A DNA stretch of 64,000 nt from the NCBI RefSeq assembly GCF_003419895.1, contig NZ_QPMM01000008.1:1-64000 (forward strand), given 5' to 3'. The DNA is from Chitinophaga silvatica (lineage in GTDB: Bacteria > Bacteroidota > Bacteroidia > Chitinophagales > Chitinophagaceae). This document shows positions 1 to 9,672 of the stretch, piece after piece (the first letter of the stretch is position 1; each line of letters opens with the position of its first letter). Below the pieces are notes generated by a model. It was given only the letters and a program-made list of their open reading frames with translations. It was not told the DNA's origin and ran no database searches. The position numbers and the translations under genes are program-made.

Positions 1-69
1 AGAGAAGTTAAGCCCCTCATGGCCGATGGTACTGCACTATCATGCGGGAGAGTAGGTAGCTGCCATACT
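1..69 (+). rRNA. rrf: 5S ribosomal RNA, 3' part
   Basis: The first ~69 bases match the conserved 3' half of bacterial 5S rRNA: a GCCGATGGTACTGC block followed by GGGAGAGTAGGT and a GCTGCCA end that closes helix I. The 5' half lies outside the window. This marks the end of an rRNA operon reading into the window; a strong terminator follows directly. Confidence 0.93.
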
Positions 70-73
70 TATT

Positions 74-105
74 AAAAGCCTCGACATTATTGTCGGGGCT
101 TTTTT
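74..105 (+). terminator. Intrinsic terminator of the rRNA operon
   Basis: A hairpin with arms AAAAGCCTCGAC and GTCGGGGCTTTT (one G-T pair) and a 6-nt loop runs straight into a T-tract. It sits a few bases after the 5S rRNA. Confidence 0.85.
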
Positions 106-1977
106 ATTTTCCACCCTTTATATTTTCTCTCTCAAAGTAATTTTGAATAATATCTCCCTATTTCTATTATTTCCACCCTCAATTTGCCTTCCAGCAATAA
201 TATTCATCAACATAAATAAACACAAAACTCAAATACCTGAAACTTCAATACTTTAACTTGAAATCTATACATGGATCTAACAATAACTAAGTTTGAATTA
301 TCACATGATGGGGAAACGATTAAAATCTAGAGCGATCATCTAGGAAAATCCTGGCAATACTAATTAACTGAAACATGCGATAAGGCTTTGGGCTTGATTC
401 AATCAGTCAATAGCATAATAAACAAACACTGAACAGTATAATTCGCAAAGGCTTCAGCCCTTCAATGGCAATACGAGCAATCGTTGATTAGTATTAACTG
501 CTTCATTAGCAAAATGAAGAACAAGCTTTAATCTGTGTTAAAAGACATTCCTTAAATAAAATATTTAACAAGTCTTAATCAGTGTTAATCAGGCTACAAG
601 AATGCACACGAGAAGCAATAGAATGATCAAACGTTGATTGATAGAAATTCAGGCTGTATTTGACCCTTCAATGGCATAATATAATACAGCTTCAGGTATG
701 TTCAATCCTTTTTTACTACTGCAACCTAATAGCTAATATGGCTGAATTTAGATCTTGTCAAGATTCATGTAATTGATGAATATCTCCGGATCAAATTTAA
801 ATATTACAATGTGACTCTGGTTATGTTCTGAAGCATTAACAACAGAGCAGAAATATGGACCTCAATAGTTAAAATTAATAGAAGAAGATAAGTTTGATTA
901 TTATAAGATCATAAAATCTGTTGATTAAACTAAAGAATTTATACAGTAAATGTACTCTCGTAAACACTGTGAAGTTGCTCTGAAATATAGGTTTGTCAAT
1001 CTTCCATTTTTAATAATTTCATCAATATTAAGCTTTAAAAACTAGCAACAATACCTTCTGTTTTATATAAAGTTGGATGAGTTTTTTCGTTTGCGTTTAA
1101 TCGTTTTAGTTATATCAATGAAATTTAATTTCTAATTTAATTTTGTTAATGCAAACAATTAATTCGAATTTTTTTATTGATTTTTAGATTGAAGAATATG
1201 CTTTGTAATTCTTTGTAGTAAAGGATTTGATATGATATAATTACTAAGTTGATAAGATGGGGTTTTGTTAATCTATTCTTGTTAAGATTTCGCTAACACT
1301 TCGATGTTATTAAAGTAATAGTATTGCAATCAGAATGACATACTTAATGTCAAAGTTAGTAATGAATATTATTTTCAAATTTAAAAATAGATTTAAAGAG
1401 ATAGCTCAACAGAGTTTGAAGACATAAGGACCTATGATTCTGTTACACGTAGCGTTCTGTTTAACTACAAACAGATAACAGAACCATAATTGTTAGTTAA
1501 CTCCTGAAATAGTTTGTTGCCATATTACATATTAAACTTCAGGAAAAACTTTCCAATTATTATTTACGGGATCAAAAGAAGATAAGTAGCAAGGGAGACG
1601 CTGTTTAATAAGCAGGACTTCTTGTTATTTTAAATTGAGTGCGCTCTGTTGGGCTTAACTTTTTCTTGCATTAATTATTGCCTGTTCTGGTAGAATGGTA
1701 GGCCATTGCTTGTTACCCTGCCCACATTTTGGGTTGTTTAAGAATGTCTCTCCGCTGTATCTTTTGGTACAGCGGTTGAGGCGTTTATTAACCTTTATTG
1801 ATTTGTTACCAAACATGAAATAGATATGTAATAAAGAGATTACATATCACTCTCATAGATCAGCAAACAGCTTATAAGTAAGATTGTAGGTGATTATTCA
1901 CCATACTTGCTTCAAATAGTAGTTGCTCTGTTTAAGATTCCTAATTAAGCGAAAGGAACCTATAAAACCTTAGAAGT
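106..1977. other. AT-rich gene desert downstream of the rRNA operon
   Basis: About 1.9 kb with no open frame that looks coding. Visible items are minor: an ATG-started 19-codon frame at 271-330, a 13-bp direct repeat (CCCTTCAATGGCA at about 459 and 663), and an 8-bp-stem hairpin at 1752-1775 without a T-tract. I see no tRNA, transposase remnant or convincing promoter. It may be decayed DNA or carry undetected small RNAs. Confidence 0.6.
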
Positions 1978-3003
1978 TTATTTATTGGTAGATTCTCTCT
2001 TAATTAATTCAACAGGAAAAACATAGTTTTTGGTAACCTTAACACTTTCATCCTGATTAATAAGTTGAACAATTGTTTCTACAGCCTTTTGGCCCATATT
2101 ATATCCGGATTGTTCAATGGTGGTTAAAGTAGGAGAGATAATGCGGGAAGATAAATCATTGGAATATCCTACAACTTTAATTGATTCCGGGATAGCAATA
2201 TTCCTGTTTCTAGCTTCTTTAATAAATCCTACAGCCGAGCTATCATTGGCTGAAAACAGGCCATCAACTTGCAATCCTGAATCAAATATTTGTTGGGCTG
2301 CTGAAGTTGCAGCATCCATTGTCAGATCATGGATAAAAATAAGGCTATCATCATAAGGGATTTGATATTTGGACAATGCTTCTTTATATCCCAAAAGCCT
2401 TTGCTGGTATAAATTGCAGGTAAGTGGACCAGAGAAGTGTGCTATTTTTTTACATCCTTGCTGGATTAGGTGCTCTGTAGCCAGAAATCCTCCGGTGAAA
2501 TCATCACCGGTTATAGTATAACCTTGGAACCCGGTAGGAACGCGATCATAGAATACAATAGGAATATTGTTTTTTATAAAAGGACTGAAATGATCCGGAC
2601 TGGTAGTGAACATAGAAGAAACTGCTAATAGTCCATCTACTCTTAAAGAGTAAAAGGTATGCACTAATTCCTTCTCCATCGCTACAGTTTCGTCGGATTG
2701 TCCGATTACAATACTGAAACCATACTTATGAGCCTCATGCTGAATTCCACTTATGGCAGTACTCTGAAAATACATGGAAGTACGCGGAACAATAAGCCCA
2801 ATGATATTTGAGCGTTTCTTTCTTAAACTGGATGCTATCCAATTAGGAACATAACCCATTTCTGTTGCAGCCTGTTGAACCTTTTCACGGGTTTCAAGAT
2901 TTATCAGCGGATTGTTTTGCAATGCCCTTGAAACGGTGGATGCAGACAGATTTAATTGCTGAGCTATATCGTAAATAGTTATTTTATTAGTCCGGTCTTT
3001 CAC
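1978..3003 (-). CDS. LacI-family transcriptional regulator
   Basis: A 341-residue repressor-type regulator. Residues about 8-60 form the LacI helix-turn-helix and hinge: ITIYDIAQQLNLSASTVSRA is the signature, followed by a GYVPNWIASSLR hinge helix. The rest is a periplasmic-binding-protein-like effector domain (VDGLLAVSS, DDFTGGFLATEHLI, DGLFSANDSSAVG, TTIEQ). Full family length. Family members bind sugars or sugar phosphates and control carbohydrate genes. The target here is unclear, because the neighbours are a metalloprotease on the same strand and the gene desert. The ATG at 3003 is chosen because the DNA-binding domain begins within ten residues of it. Confidence 0.92.
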   Translation of the reverse strand: MKDRTNKITIYDIAQQLNLSASTVSRALQNNPLINLETREKVQQAATEMGYVPNWIASSLRKKRSNIIGLIVPRTSMYFQSTAISGIQHEAHKYGFSIVIGQSDETVAMEKELVHTFYSLRVDGLLAVSSMFTTSPDHFSPFIKNNIPIVFYDRVPTGFQGYTITGDDFTGGFLATEHLIQQGCKKIAHFSGPLTCNLYQQRLLGYKEALSKYQIPYDDSLIFIHDLTMDAATSAAQQIFDSGLQVDGLFSANDSSAVGFIKEARNRNIAIPESIKVVGYSNDLSSRIISPTLTTIEQSGYNMGQKAVETIVQLINQDESVKVTKNYVFPVELIKRESTNK

Positions 3004-3081
3004 TTTTTTGAGGCTTCGAATGTGAAATAATGGGCGATATTAAGCATTTTCCTGAAAAATTAATAGGGGATTAAAAAGAAA

Positions 3082-3111
3082 GCGCCCTTTCATAAGTCTA
3101 TGAAAGGGCGC
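3082..3111 (-). terminator. Terminator of the metalloprotease gene
   Basis: A perfect 13-bp stem (GCGCCCTTTCATA with its complement) and a 4-nt loop, followed on the minus strand by a TTTCTTTTTAA tract. It lies 19 bp past the metalloprotease stop. Confidence 0.78.
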
Positions 3112-3129
3112 CAAAAATTGATTTTATGC

Positions 3130-5697
3130 TTATTGTTTAGGGTCTAAAGCTTTATTGATACGGGCGATCAGGTCCTGGATATGACCACGGGTCATAACAT
3201 CAGCAGTACCAGCATTTGCCTGTAACTCAGATTTCAGAGCAATTAATTGAGAACGTCCTATGGCGCTAGCGTCAGATTTACCCGGGTTTGCAACCATTGG
3301 CATCATCATATTGCCAGAAGCAGGAGCAGCTGGGGATACCAGTTTACTCAGATTATCAACATATGCACGTTGTAAGTTCCTTCTGTATACATCCACAGGC
3401 TGGTGTGCATAAATTTCAGAGAAGATACCTTTCTTCAGGTCGGTCAGCATTTCAATAGGTTGATATGCATTCTTTGTATTGAAAGTTGCTTCAGCAGATG
3501 ATAACTTATTGATTGTGTTTACGTTCATCAGTCTATCCAAAATTGGTTCCTGACGGCTGGCGATAAGGCTAGGCGCATCACCACCAAATTTATTCAGCAG
3601 ATCCTGGTCGATTAACCATTTAGGAGTAGTGAATAGTTGTTTGTTCAGGAAACTAACAGCATCTTTTTGGATTGACTTTGGAACGATTTCATAAACGGCA
3701 CCTGACTGTTCTACAGTTTTAGGAGTTTCGTATATACCCCCTACATTCTTGGCAACATGCCCCATGTAGCGGCCAAATTGACCAACAATTTCCTTGTACA
3801 GTTCAGAAAGATTGCTATATCCTTCGTTATCTACTTTCGTCCAGGTACCTAAGTTAGGCATGATGCGTTGCAGGTTTTTGATACCATAAGTACTTGCCAG
3901 CATAGCATTATCGCCAAGGTCTTCGCTTTGAGATCTGGGATCATCCGGATTCATTTCTGTTCCGAACCAGTATTTTTTATCTTTCAGTTTGTCAACAGTC
4001 CATTTATTGAGGATAGGCTTTTCTTCGTCAGCATTTTTTGCCTGAGGAAGTAATTTATAACCCCATTCAATAGCCCATTTATCGTAGTAGTTGATACGAG
4101 GATAAAGATCGGCGCCTGAGATACCATCACCAGGTTGAGCTACGTAATTGAAACGGGCATAGTCCATGATTGAAGCAGCATGGCCATTTTGTTTTACCCA
4201 TTCTTTATCGCGAAGTTTTTCAACTGGATAAGCAGAGCTGGATCCGAAGTTATGACGTAAACCTAAGGTGTGTCCAACTTCATGAGAAGAAACGAAGCGG
4301 ATCAGTTCACCCATTAGTTCATCACTGAATTGCATATTACGGGCGCGAGGATCATTAGGAGCGGCCTGAACAAAGTACCAGTTACGTAATAAACGCATTA
4401 CGTTGTGATACCAGTTGATATGGCTTTCGATGATTTCCCCGGAACGTGGATCGTGGACATGTGGACCACTGGCGTTAGGAATATCAGATGGTTTATAAAC
4501 GATGGCAGAGAATCTGGCATCATCGATAGACCAGGTAGAATCTTCCTGCGGAGTAGGAGCCATTTTAGCCATGATAGCATTCTTAAAGCCAGCTTGTTCG
4601 AATGCTACCTGCCAGTCATTAACCCCCATAATCAGGTACTTACGCCATTTTTCAGGAGTAGCAGGATCGATGTAGAAAATGATTGGTTTTACTGGTTCAA
4701 CGAGTTCACCGCGTTTATATTTCTCCATGTCCTCCGGTTTTGGTTCCAGGCGCCAGCGGGTGATCATTTGGAGTCTTTTAACTCCTTGTGGATCAGCATC
4801 GAAGTCGGTAACGCTGGTGGTGAAGAAGCCAACTCGTGGATCGAAGTATCTTGGCTGCATTGGAACTTCAGGAAGGAGAACCAGAGAACTATTCAGTTCA
4901 ACGGTAGCATTGCCACCCGGAGCAGGCGGCATTCCTGGCATTGATGGGCCACCGCTTTTGCTATAAGTTTTTACGGCTTTGATTTCGGTGTTCATCGGAT
5001 AAGATTTTACGTCATTCACGTATGACTTATCTGGTTGTAAACCACCTAATTTCAGCAAGCCTTTAACCTGGCCGTCGAAGAAGAGAATATCGTTATCCCC
5101 GTTGATGTATTCAGTCATATCGATAACGCTTCCATTATTATTTTTAGAGAAAGCTTTGATATCGAAAGCGGCAACAATAGGTTGTAAGTTAGAATTCCTA
5201 ACAGACATAAACATAGGCTGGGTAGAGTCTTTGGATATGTCTGAGTAAGAAATGTTTTTCAGGAAAAGGCGGTTATTAGGGCCTTTTTCGAAGCGAACAA
5301 TATTTTCATTGATGATATCGCCACCGAAACCCATCATTTGGAAACGTAGACCTACGGCTGATTTAGAGAGTCGGTTTACGATAAGGATATCTCTGCCGAG
5401 CAATTCATCGGGTACTTCGAAGAAGTAACGATCTTCATGCTTATAAACGTTAAATAACCCTGAATCGGCGATAGCTTTTTCATTGATTATTTCAGCGAAA
5501 GGTTTTGGACCGGGTTTTGGACCAGGTTTCAACATTGGAGGTTTGTTGGTAGTGTCTCTGGCTGGCAAAGCAGAAGACGGTGCGGCGTCTTTAGAATTTT
5601 TTTTCTTTTGAGCGGCACTAGGTTGGTAGGCTGTAATGCTTAGGCATAGGGCACCAGCCATGGCAATAGCCAGTTTAGTTTGAATTGGTTTGCTCAT
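3130..5697 (-). CDS. Secreted zinc-dependent metalloprotease (DUF5117/DUF4953 type)
   Basis: An 855-residue protein with an N-terminal signal peptide (a basic start, then IAMAGALCLSITAYQPSAAQ). The metzincin-like site HEVGHTLGLRHN lies at residues 472-483, so zinc ligands would be H472, H476 and H482 with E473 as catalytic base. A long N-terminal half with FEVPDELLGRDILIVNRLS and a C-terminal helical part match the large Bacteroidota zinc-dependent metalloprotease family annotated by DUF5117/DUF5118/DUF4953. A Lys/Pro-rich linker (about 30-65) follows the signal peptide. Likely acts in the periplasm or outside the cell; the substrate is unknown. A single-gene unit with its own terminator. Confidence 0.92.
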   Translation of the reverse strand: MSKPIQTKLAIAMAGALCLSITAYQPSAAQKKKNSKDAAPSSALPARDTTNKPPMLKPGPKPGPKPFAEIINEKAIADSGLFNVYKHEDRYFFEVPDELLGRDILIVNRLSKSAVGLRFQMMGFGGDIINENIVRFEKGPNNRLFLKNISYSDISKDSTQPMFMSVRNSNLQPIVAAFDIKAFSKNNNGSVIDMTEYINGDNDILFFDGQVKGLLKLGGLQPDKSYVNDVKSYPMNTEIKAVKTYSKSGGPSMPGMPPAPGGNATVELNSSLVLLPEVPMQPRYFDPRVGFFTTSVTDFDADPQGVKRLQMITRWRLEPKPEDMEKYKRGELVEPVKPIIFYIDPATPEKWRKYLIMGVNDWQVAFEQAGFKNAIMAKMAPTPQEDSTWSIDDARFSAIVYKPSDIPNASGPHVHDPRSGEIIESHINWYHNVMRLLRNWYFVQAAPNDPRARNMQFSDELMGELIRFVSSHEVGHTLGLRHNFGSSSAYPVEKLRDKEWVKQNGHAASIMDYARFNYVAQPGDGISGADLYPRINYYDKWAIEWGYKLLPQAKNADEEKPILNKWTVDKLKDKKYWFGTEMNPDDPRSQSEDLGDNAMLASTYGIKNLQRIMPNLGTWTKVDNEGYSNLSELYKEIVGQFGRYMGHVAKNVGGIYETPKTVEQSGAVYEIVPKSIQKDAVSFLNKQLFTTPKWLIDQDLLNKFGGDAPSLIASRQEPILDRLMNVNTINKLSSAEATFNTKNAYQPIEMLTDLKKGIFSEIYAHQPVDVYRRNLQRAYVDNLSKLVSPAAPASGNMMMPMVANPGKSDASAIGRSQLIALKSELQANAGTADVMTRGHIQDLIARINKALDPKQ

Positions 5698-6455
5698 TTG
5701 TGTAAATGAAGGTTTTTGATTATTGTTGATGTTTTTTTAAAACACGTTGCAAGTAAGTATATTAAGTATTAACTTATGTGGAAAATCCACGAGCGCATTA
5801 AAAGGGCGTAAGAATGGAAAAATTGAGCTAAAAAGCAAAAAATAGAAATGTTAAAATGACAATAACAAAAGACAGGGTTATGTAATTAATTATTGTTATA
5901 AAAAACAATAATATTATATAGTAGAAATGAGTGTTGTGAATATGAAAACCTGCGGCTATATTGCATTCTGATAAGAAAAGGGGTGATTGACAGGAATATG
6001 GAGCTGCTAAATTGAATTAGCTTGACTTGGAATATTGATTTAAAGGGAGTTGAAAATAGGTGACAAGATTGTAAGATTTCTGTTGGAACATTTGAATTTT
6101 TTCTTAAATTGTGCGTCCAACTTTGAAAAAAATCAAACTTATTTCAAGTCTTGGACAGTAACTAGAGACTGCAATATTGGTTTATTCGCTTATGTAAAGT
6201 GTTTGCTCTAAAAAATGATTGGCTAGAAGGCCCAAGAGTCGGGCTTTTGCGTGTGAAGGTTAATTTTTGTGGGTTTTTTTGGGCTGCACTTGTTTTTTTG
6301 GACCAACCTTATAACTTTGCGAATCTCTGATTAAAACAGTAAATTGTGCGTTGGGTGTACATTTTAATTTAGCTAAATGGGGCATCTGATTAAAAAGTAA
6401 TTAGTAACTTCTAACAAACAATAGTTTAATTTTTAACACTAAAATTTCAATCAAC
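5698..6455. other. Intergenic region between divergent metalloprotease and exbB
   Basis: About 760 bp of AT-rich DNA between divergently transcribed genes. The only well supported element is the exbB promoter at 6290-6319. No open frame longer than a few codons looks coding. Confidence 0.6.
6290..6319 (+). promoter_or_regulatory. Bacteroidota-type promoter for the exbB operon
   Basis: TTG at 6290-6292, exactly 19 nt, then TAACTTTG at 6312-6319. This fits the -33/-7 pattern (TTTG, N19, TAnnTTTG) read by the Bacteroidota housekeeping sigma factor. It predicts a 5' leader of about 130 nt before exbB. Confidence 0.65.
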
Positions 6456-7310
6456 ATGGCTGAGACTAAAACAACTGTGACTGCAGCTACAGCTAAGGCT
6501 TCTTCTCATCAACCTAAAAAGTCATCCAACCTGTTTGCCGCGTTGGCAGTGCCTATCTGCCTGGTGATAGGTTTTCTGTTTTACTTTTTTGTATTAGGAA
6601 ATCCAGCCAACTTCCAAGGAGGCACTACAGAAGGTCACCCAGTTGAATCTGGTATTGGAAAATGGTTTGCGACTGTGTACAAAGGAGGTTTAATTGTACC
6701 TATCCTGATTTCTGTATTGCTGATCTGCTTGACTTTCGTAATTGAGCGTTTCCTGTACCTTTCAAAAGCTAAAGGTAAATTCAGCGGTTCTGAACTGGTT
6801 CGTAAAGTACAATTCCACCTGGCTAACCGCAACATTGATGCTGCATTAGCTGAGTGCGACAAACAAAAAGGTTCAGTAGGTAACGTACTGAAAGCAGGTC
6901 TGAAAAAGTATAAAGAAATGATTTCTAATACTGAACTGGATACTGATCAAAAGATACTGACTATCAAGAACGAAATCGAAGAAACTACTGCTCTTGAACT
7001 GCCTATGATGGAAAAGAACCTGGTGTTCTTATCTACTATTGCATCAGTAGCAACCCTGTTAGGTCTGTTCGGTACTGTATTGGGTATGATCCGCGCGTTC
7101 GCTGCGATGTCTACCGGTGGTGCTCCAGATTCTGCACAGTTAGCGGGTGGTATCTCTGAGGCGTTGATTAACACCGCTCTGGGTATCGGTACTTCTGCTG
7201 TTGCTATTATCATGTATAACTTCTTTACTACCAATATCGATAGCATCACTTACGCTATTGACGAATCAGGTTTTACTTTAACTCAAAGTTTCGCTGCTAA
7301 TCACAAATAA
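6456..7310 (+). CDS. exbB: MotA/TolQ/ExbB proton-channel family protein
   Basis: A 284-residue inner-membrane protein with four hydrophobic segments (about 28-48, 78-102, 188-210 and 232-255). The last two carry the family signature GLFGTVLGMIRAF and GISEALINTALGIGTSAVAI. With ExbD it forms the proton-driven stator that energizes TonB. First gene of a four-gene run (exbB, exbD, exbD, tonB) with gaps of about 60, 66 and 37 bp. The extra N-terminal membrane segment and extended N-terminus are common in Bacteroidota homologues. It probably powers SusC-type receptors like those elsewhere in the window. Confidence 0.95.
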   Translation: MAETKTTVTAATAKASSHQPKKSSNLFAALAVPICLVIGFLFYFFVLGNPANFQGGTTEGHPVESGIGKWFATVYKGGLIVPILISVLLICLTFVIERFLYLSKAKGKFSGSELVRKVQFHLANRNIDAALAECDKQKGSVGNVLKAGLKKYKEMISNTELDTDQKILTIKNEIEETTALELPMMEKNLVFLSTIASVATLLGLFGTVLGMIRAFAAMSTGGAPDSAQLAGGISEALINTALGIGTSAVAIIMYNFFTTNIDSITYAIDESGFTLTQSFAANHK

Positions 7311-7369
7311 TTTTGTGGAATTATTGCAGTTTTGAATCTTATTAAAGTAAACTATAAAACAGAGTAAAG

Positions 7370-8026
7370 ATGCCTAAAGTTAAAATGCCAAGGAAAAGCA
7401 CCAACATCGACATGACGGCGATGTGTGACGTGGCTTTCCTGCTGTTAACTTTCTTTATGCTGGCGACTAAGTTTAAACCGGACGAACCGGTAACCGTAGT
7501 TACTCCATCCTCTATTAACACTACCCTCTTACCTGATTCTGATGTGTTGTTATTCACAGTGGATAAGGATGGTCGGGTGTTCTTTAGCATGGACGGACAG
7601 CCAAAAAGAAGAAAGCTTATAGAAGACTTGAACACGCAGTATAAATTGGGCCTCGACGAGAAAGAAATCAGAAACTTCGTTGTAGGTGCCAGCGTAGGTA
7701 CTCCGATTAAAGACCTGAAGACGTATCTTTCAATGAGTGAAGATCAACGTAAAGCTGGGGGACTGGATAAAGGTATACCTACTGATTCTGCTAACAATGA
7801 ATTAGGTGCATGGATTCAATACGGTATCGCTGCCCAAGGTACTAACTTAGCCAAGGTTAAGTACTGTATCAAAGCGGATAACGAAACTCCTTATCCTAAG
7901 ATCAAAGAAATTCTGGAAACGTTTAAAAGTAAACATATCCAGAAACTCAACCTCGTAACTAACCTGGAGGAACCTCCAAAAGGTACTGCTGCATGGCAAG
8001 AGTTACAAGGAACTAAACAACACTAA
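7370..8026 (+). CDS. exbD: ExbD/TolR biopolymer transport protein (first copy)
   Basis: A 218-residue protein with one N-terminal membrane helix containing TAMCDVAFLLLTFFMLAT; the aspartate corresponds to the essential protonatable Asp of ExbD. A periplasmic domain follows and is longer than in E. coli ExbD (141 aa), as is usual in Bacteroidota. The gene lies 59 bp after exbB and is followed by a second exbD, so the stator may use two different ExbD subunits. Confidence 0.93.
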   Translation: MPKVKMPRKSTNIDMTAMCDVAFLLLTFFMLATKFKPDEPVTVVTPSSINTTLLPDSDVLLFTVDKDGRVFFSMDGQPKRRKLIEDLNTQYKLGLDEKEIRNFVVGASVGTPIKDLKTYLSMSEDQRKAGGLDKGIPTDSANNELGAWIQYGIAAQGTNLAKVKYCIKADNETPYPKIKEILETFKSKHIQKLNLVTNLEEPPKGTAAWQELQGTKQH

Positions 8027-8092
8027 GTAAACGACAGCAATAACTTCCTGACCTGGAAGGCTGTTGATTTCTGAACCAAAAAATTCGCTACT

Positions 8093-8683
8093 ATGGCAGA
8101 AATGGATACCAGCAGTAGTGGTGGGAAAGGTAAGAAACACGGTGGGACGAAATCGAAAAAGTTATCTACCCGCGTGGATATGACACCAATGGTGGATTTG
8201 GGTTTTCTTTTGATTACCTTCTTCATGCTAACCACTACGATGTCCAAGCCCAAAACAATGGACTTGATCATGCCAAAAGATACCGAGAACGAAAAAGAGC
8301 AGAACAAAGTAAAAGAAAGTACTGCGTTGACTATCTTACTCGGAAAAGATAATAGAGTTTATTACTACGAAGGTTTAGCGCAAGATCCTAACGCTTCTGC
8401 AGATCCTAATTTCTTCAAAGCAACATCATTTGCTAACACTGGAGGAATCAGAGATGAGATCATCAGAAAACGTGACGAAGTAGCCAGACTGAGAAACTCT
8501 AAAGGAGAACCTGAAGACGTTGTTGTTATTATTAAGGCGGATGATGATGCCAATTATAAGAACTTCGTAGATATCCTTGACGAAATGGCTATCAACAGGA
8601 TTCAACGTTACGCAACTGTAGACATCAGTGAACAAGATAAAAAGTGGATTAAATCTACAGAAACTGCGAACGGTGTTCAATAA
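8093..8683 (+). CDS. exbD: ExbD/TolR biopolymer transport protein (second copy)
   Basis: A 196-residue ExbD paralogue. A Gly/Lys-rich cytoplasmic start is followed by RVDMTPMVDLGFLLITFFML, with the proton-carrying Asp in the MVDLG motif. The C-terminal periplasmic domain ends with DILDEMAINRIQRYATVDI, typical of ExbD. It diverges clearly from the upstream copy, so the pair is an old duplication. It is co-transcribed between exbD and tonB. Confidence 0.93.
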   Translation: MAEMDTSSSGGKGKKHGGTKSKKLSTRVDMTPMVDLGFLLITFFMLTTTMSKPKTMDLIMPKDTENEKEQNKVKESTALTILLGKDNRVYYYEGLAQDPNASADPNFFKATSFANTGGIRDEIIRKRDEVARLRNSKGEPEDVVVIIKADDDANYKNFVDILDEMAINRIQRYATVDISEQDKKWIKSTETANGVQ

Positions 8684-8720
8684 TTAATTTTTTTTTTGCA
8701 TCCATCATAAAATATCAACA

Positions 8721-9557
8721 ATGGATTCTGCTAAGATCTTAAAATCCGACTTTCTTGATATCCTGTTTGACGGTAGGAACAAGGAGTATGGAGCTTACGA
8801 TTTGCGTAGACAATATGATAAACGGGTTAGAAATGCCATCTTAGGTACTGCTTCTCTGTTTTTGATTTTCTTCGCAACGTATATGATATCACAGTGGGTG
8901 AAAGCTTCTGAAGGTGAAAACTTGAAGAAGCCTGTGATTCAGGAAATTAAGATGGAGGACGTGAAAATTCCGGACGATCCGAAAACACCACCTCCACCGC
9001 CACCTCCTCCTGCACCACCACCACCAGTAAAACCGTCAGTGCAGTTCACTCCTCCTGTAATCAAGAAAGATAACGAGGTTCCAGAGGATGAAAAACCTCC
9101 TAAACAAGAGGATATTAAAGATAAAGCTATCAGCACCAAAACCCAGGAAGGTGATCCTAACGGGGTTGAACCTGGTCTGTTTGAAGATAGTAAAGGTTCT
9201 GGCGTAGTTGGACCTCCTCCTGCTCCTGCCAAAGAAGAGATCTTTACCTTCGTAGAACAACCTCCTACCTTCCCAGGTGGAGAAGAAGCGTTAGCTAAAT
9301 ATCTGAGCAAAAATATCCGTTATCCTCGCGTTGCTCAGGATAATGGTATCTCAGGTACCGTATTCGTTCAGTTCGTAGTAGATTCTGAAGGAAACATTAA
9401 AGATGTAAAAACAGTAGGCGCTGCTAAAGGCGGTGGTCTGGAAGAAGAAGCGATCCGCGTGGTAAAAACCATGCCTAAGTGGAAACCTGGTAAGCAAAAC
9501 AGCCGTCCGGTTTCTGTACAGTTCAACCTTCCAATCCGCTTTACTCTGCAAGAGTAG
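8721..9557 (+). CDS. tonB: Energy transducer TonB
   Basis: A 278-residue TonB. The cytoplasmic start (LDILFDGRNKEYGAYDLRRQ) is the conserved Bacteroidota N-terminus. It is followed by one membrane helix (about 39-60), a proline-rich periplasm-spanning stretch (about 88-112, with eight consecutive prolines) and a TonB C-terminal domain (about 185-278) with GTVFVQFVVDSEG and MPKWKPGKQ motifs. It couples the ExbBD proton channel to outer-membrane receptors. Last gene of the operon, followed by a strong terminator. A paralogue without exb genes sits at 51454-52281. Confidence 0.95.
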   Translation: MDSAKILKSDFLDILFDGRNKEYGAYDLRRQYDKRVRNAILGTASLFLIFFATYMISQWVKASEGENLKKPVIQEIKMEDVKIPDDPKTPPPPPPPPAPPPPVKPSVQFTPPVIKKDNEVPEDEKPPKQEDIKDKAISTKTQEGDPNGVEPGLFEDSKGSGVVGPPPAPAKEEIFTFVEQPPTFPGGEEALAKYLSKNIRYPRVAQDNGISGTVFVQFVVDSEGNIKDVKTVGAAKGGGLEEEAIRVVKTMPKWKPGKQNSRPVSVQFNLPIRFTLQE

Positions 9558-9578
9558 TACTGTATCAACTTTATACTT

Positions 9579-9614
9579 AAAAGCCCGTTTCTACTCAGTA
9601 GAGACGGGCTTTTT
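9579..9614 (+). terminator. Terminator of the exb-tonB operon
   Basis: Arms AAAAGCCCGTTTCTACT and the complementary AGTAGAGACGGGCTTTT with a short loop, followed by a T-tract. Confidence 0.85.
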
Positions 9615-9645
9615 TTATTCCTCCTCCTTTTTAGCGGATTGTCCG

Positions 9646-9653
9646 TAAATTTG
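9646..9653 (+). promoter_or_regulatory. -7 element upstream of mnmE
   Basis: TAAATTTG (TAnnTTTG) lies 20 bp before the mnmE start. There is no clean TTG at the expected upstream spacing, so only the -7 box is claimed. Confidence 0.4.
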
Positions 9654-9672
9654 CACCCTTATATTCAATGCT

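Noticed and set aside
271..330. 19-codon frame in the gene desert
   Set aside because: Protein-like by eye (MDLTITKFELSHDGETIKI) but too short, with no promoter and no repeat context.
4405..4944. 180-codon open frame on the plus strand inside the metalloprotease gene
   Set aside because: It is fully antisense to a conserved protein with an intact active site, has no family match and no promoter-like sequence. It follows from codon bias of the real gene.
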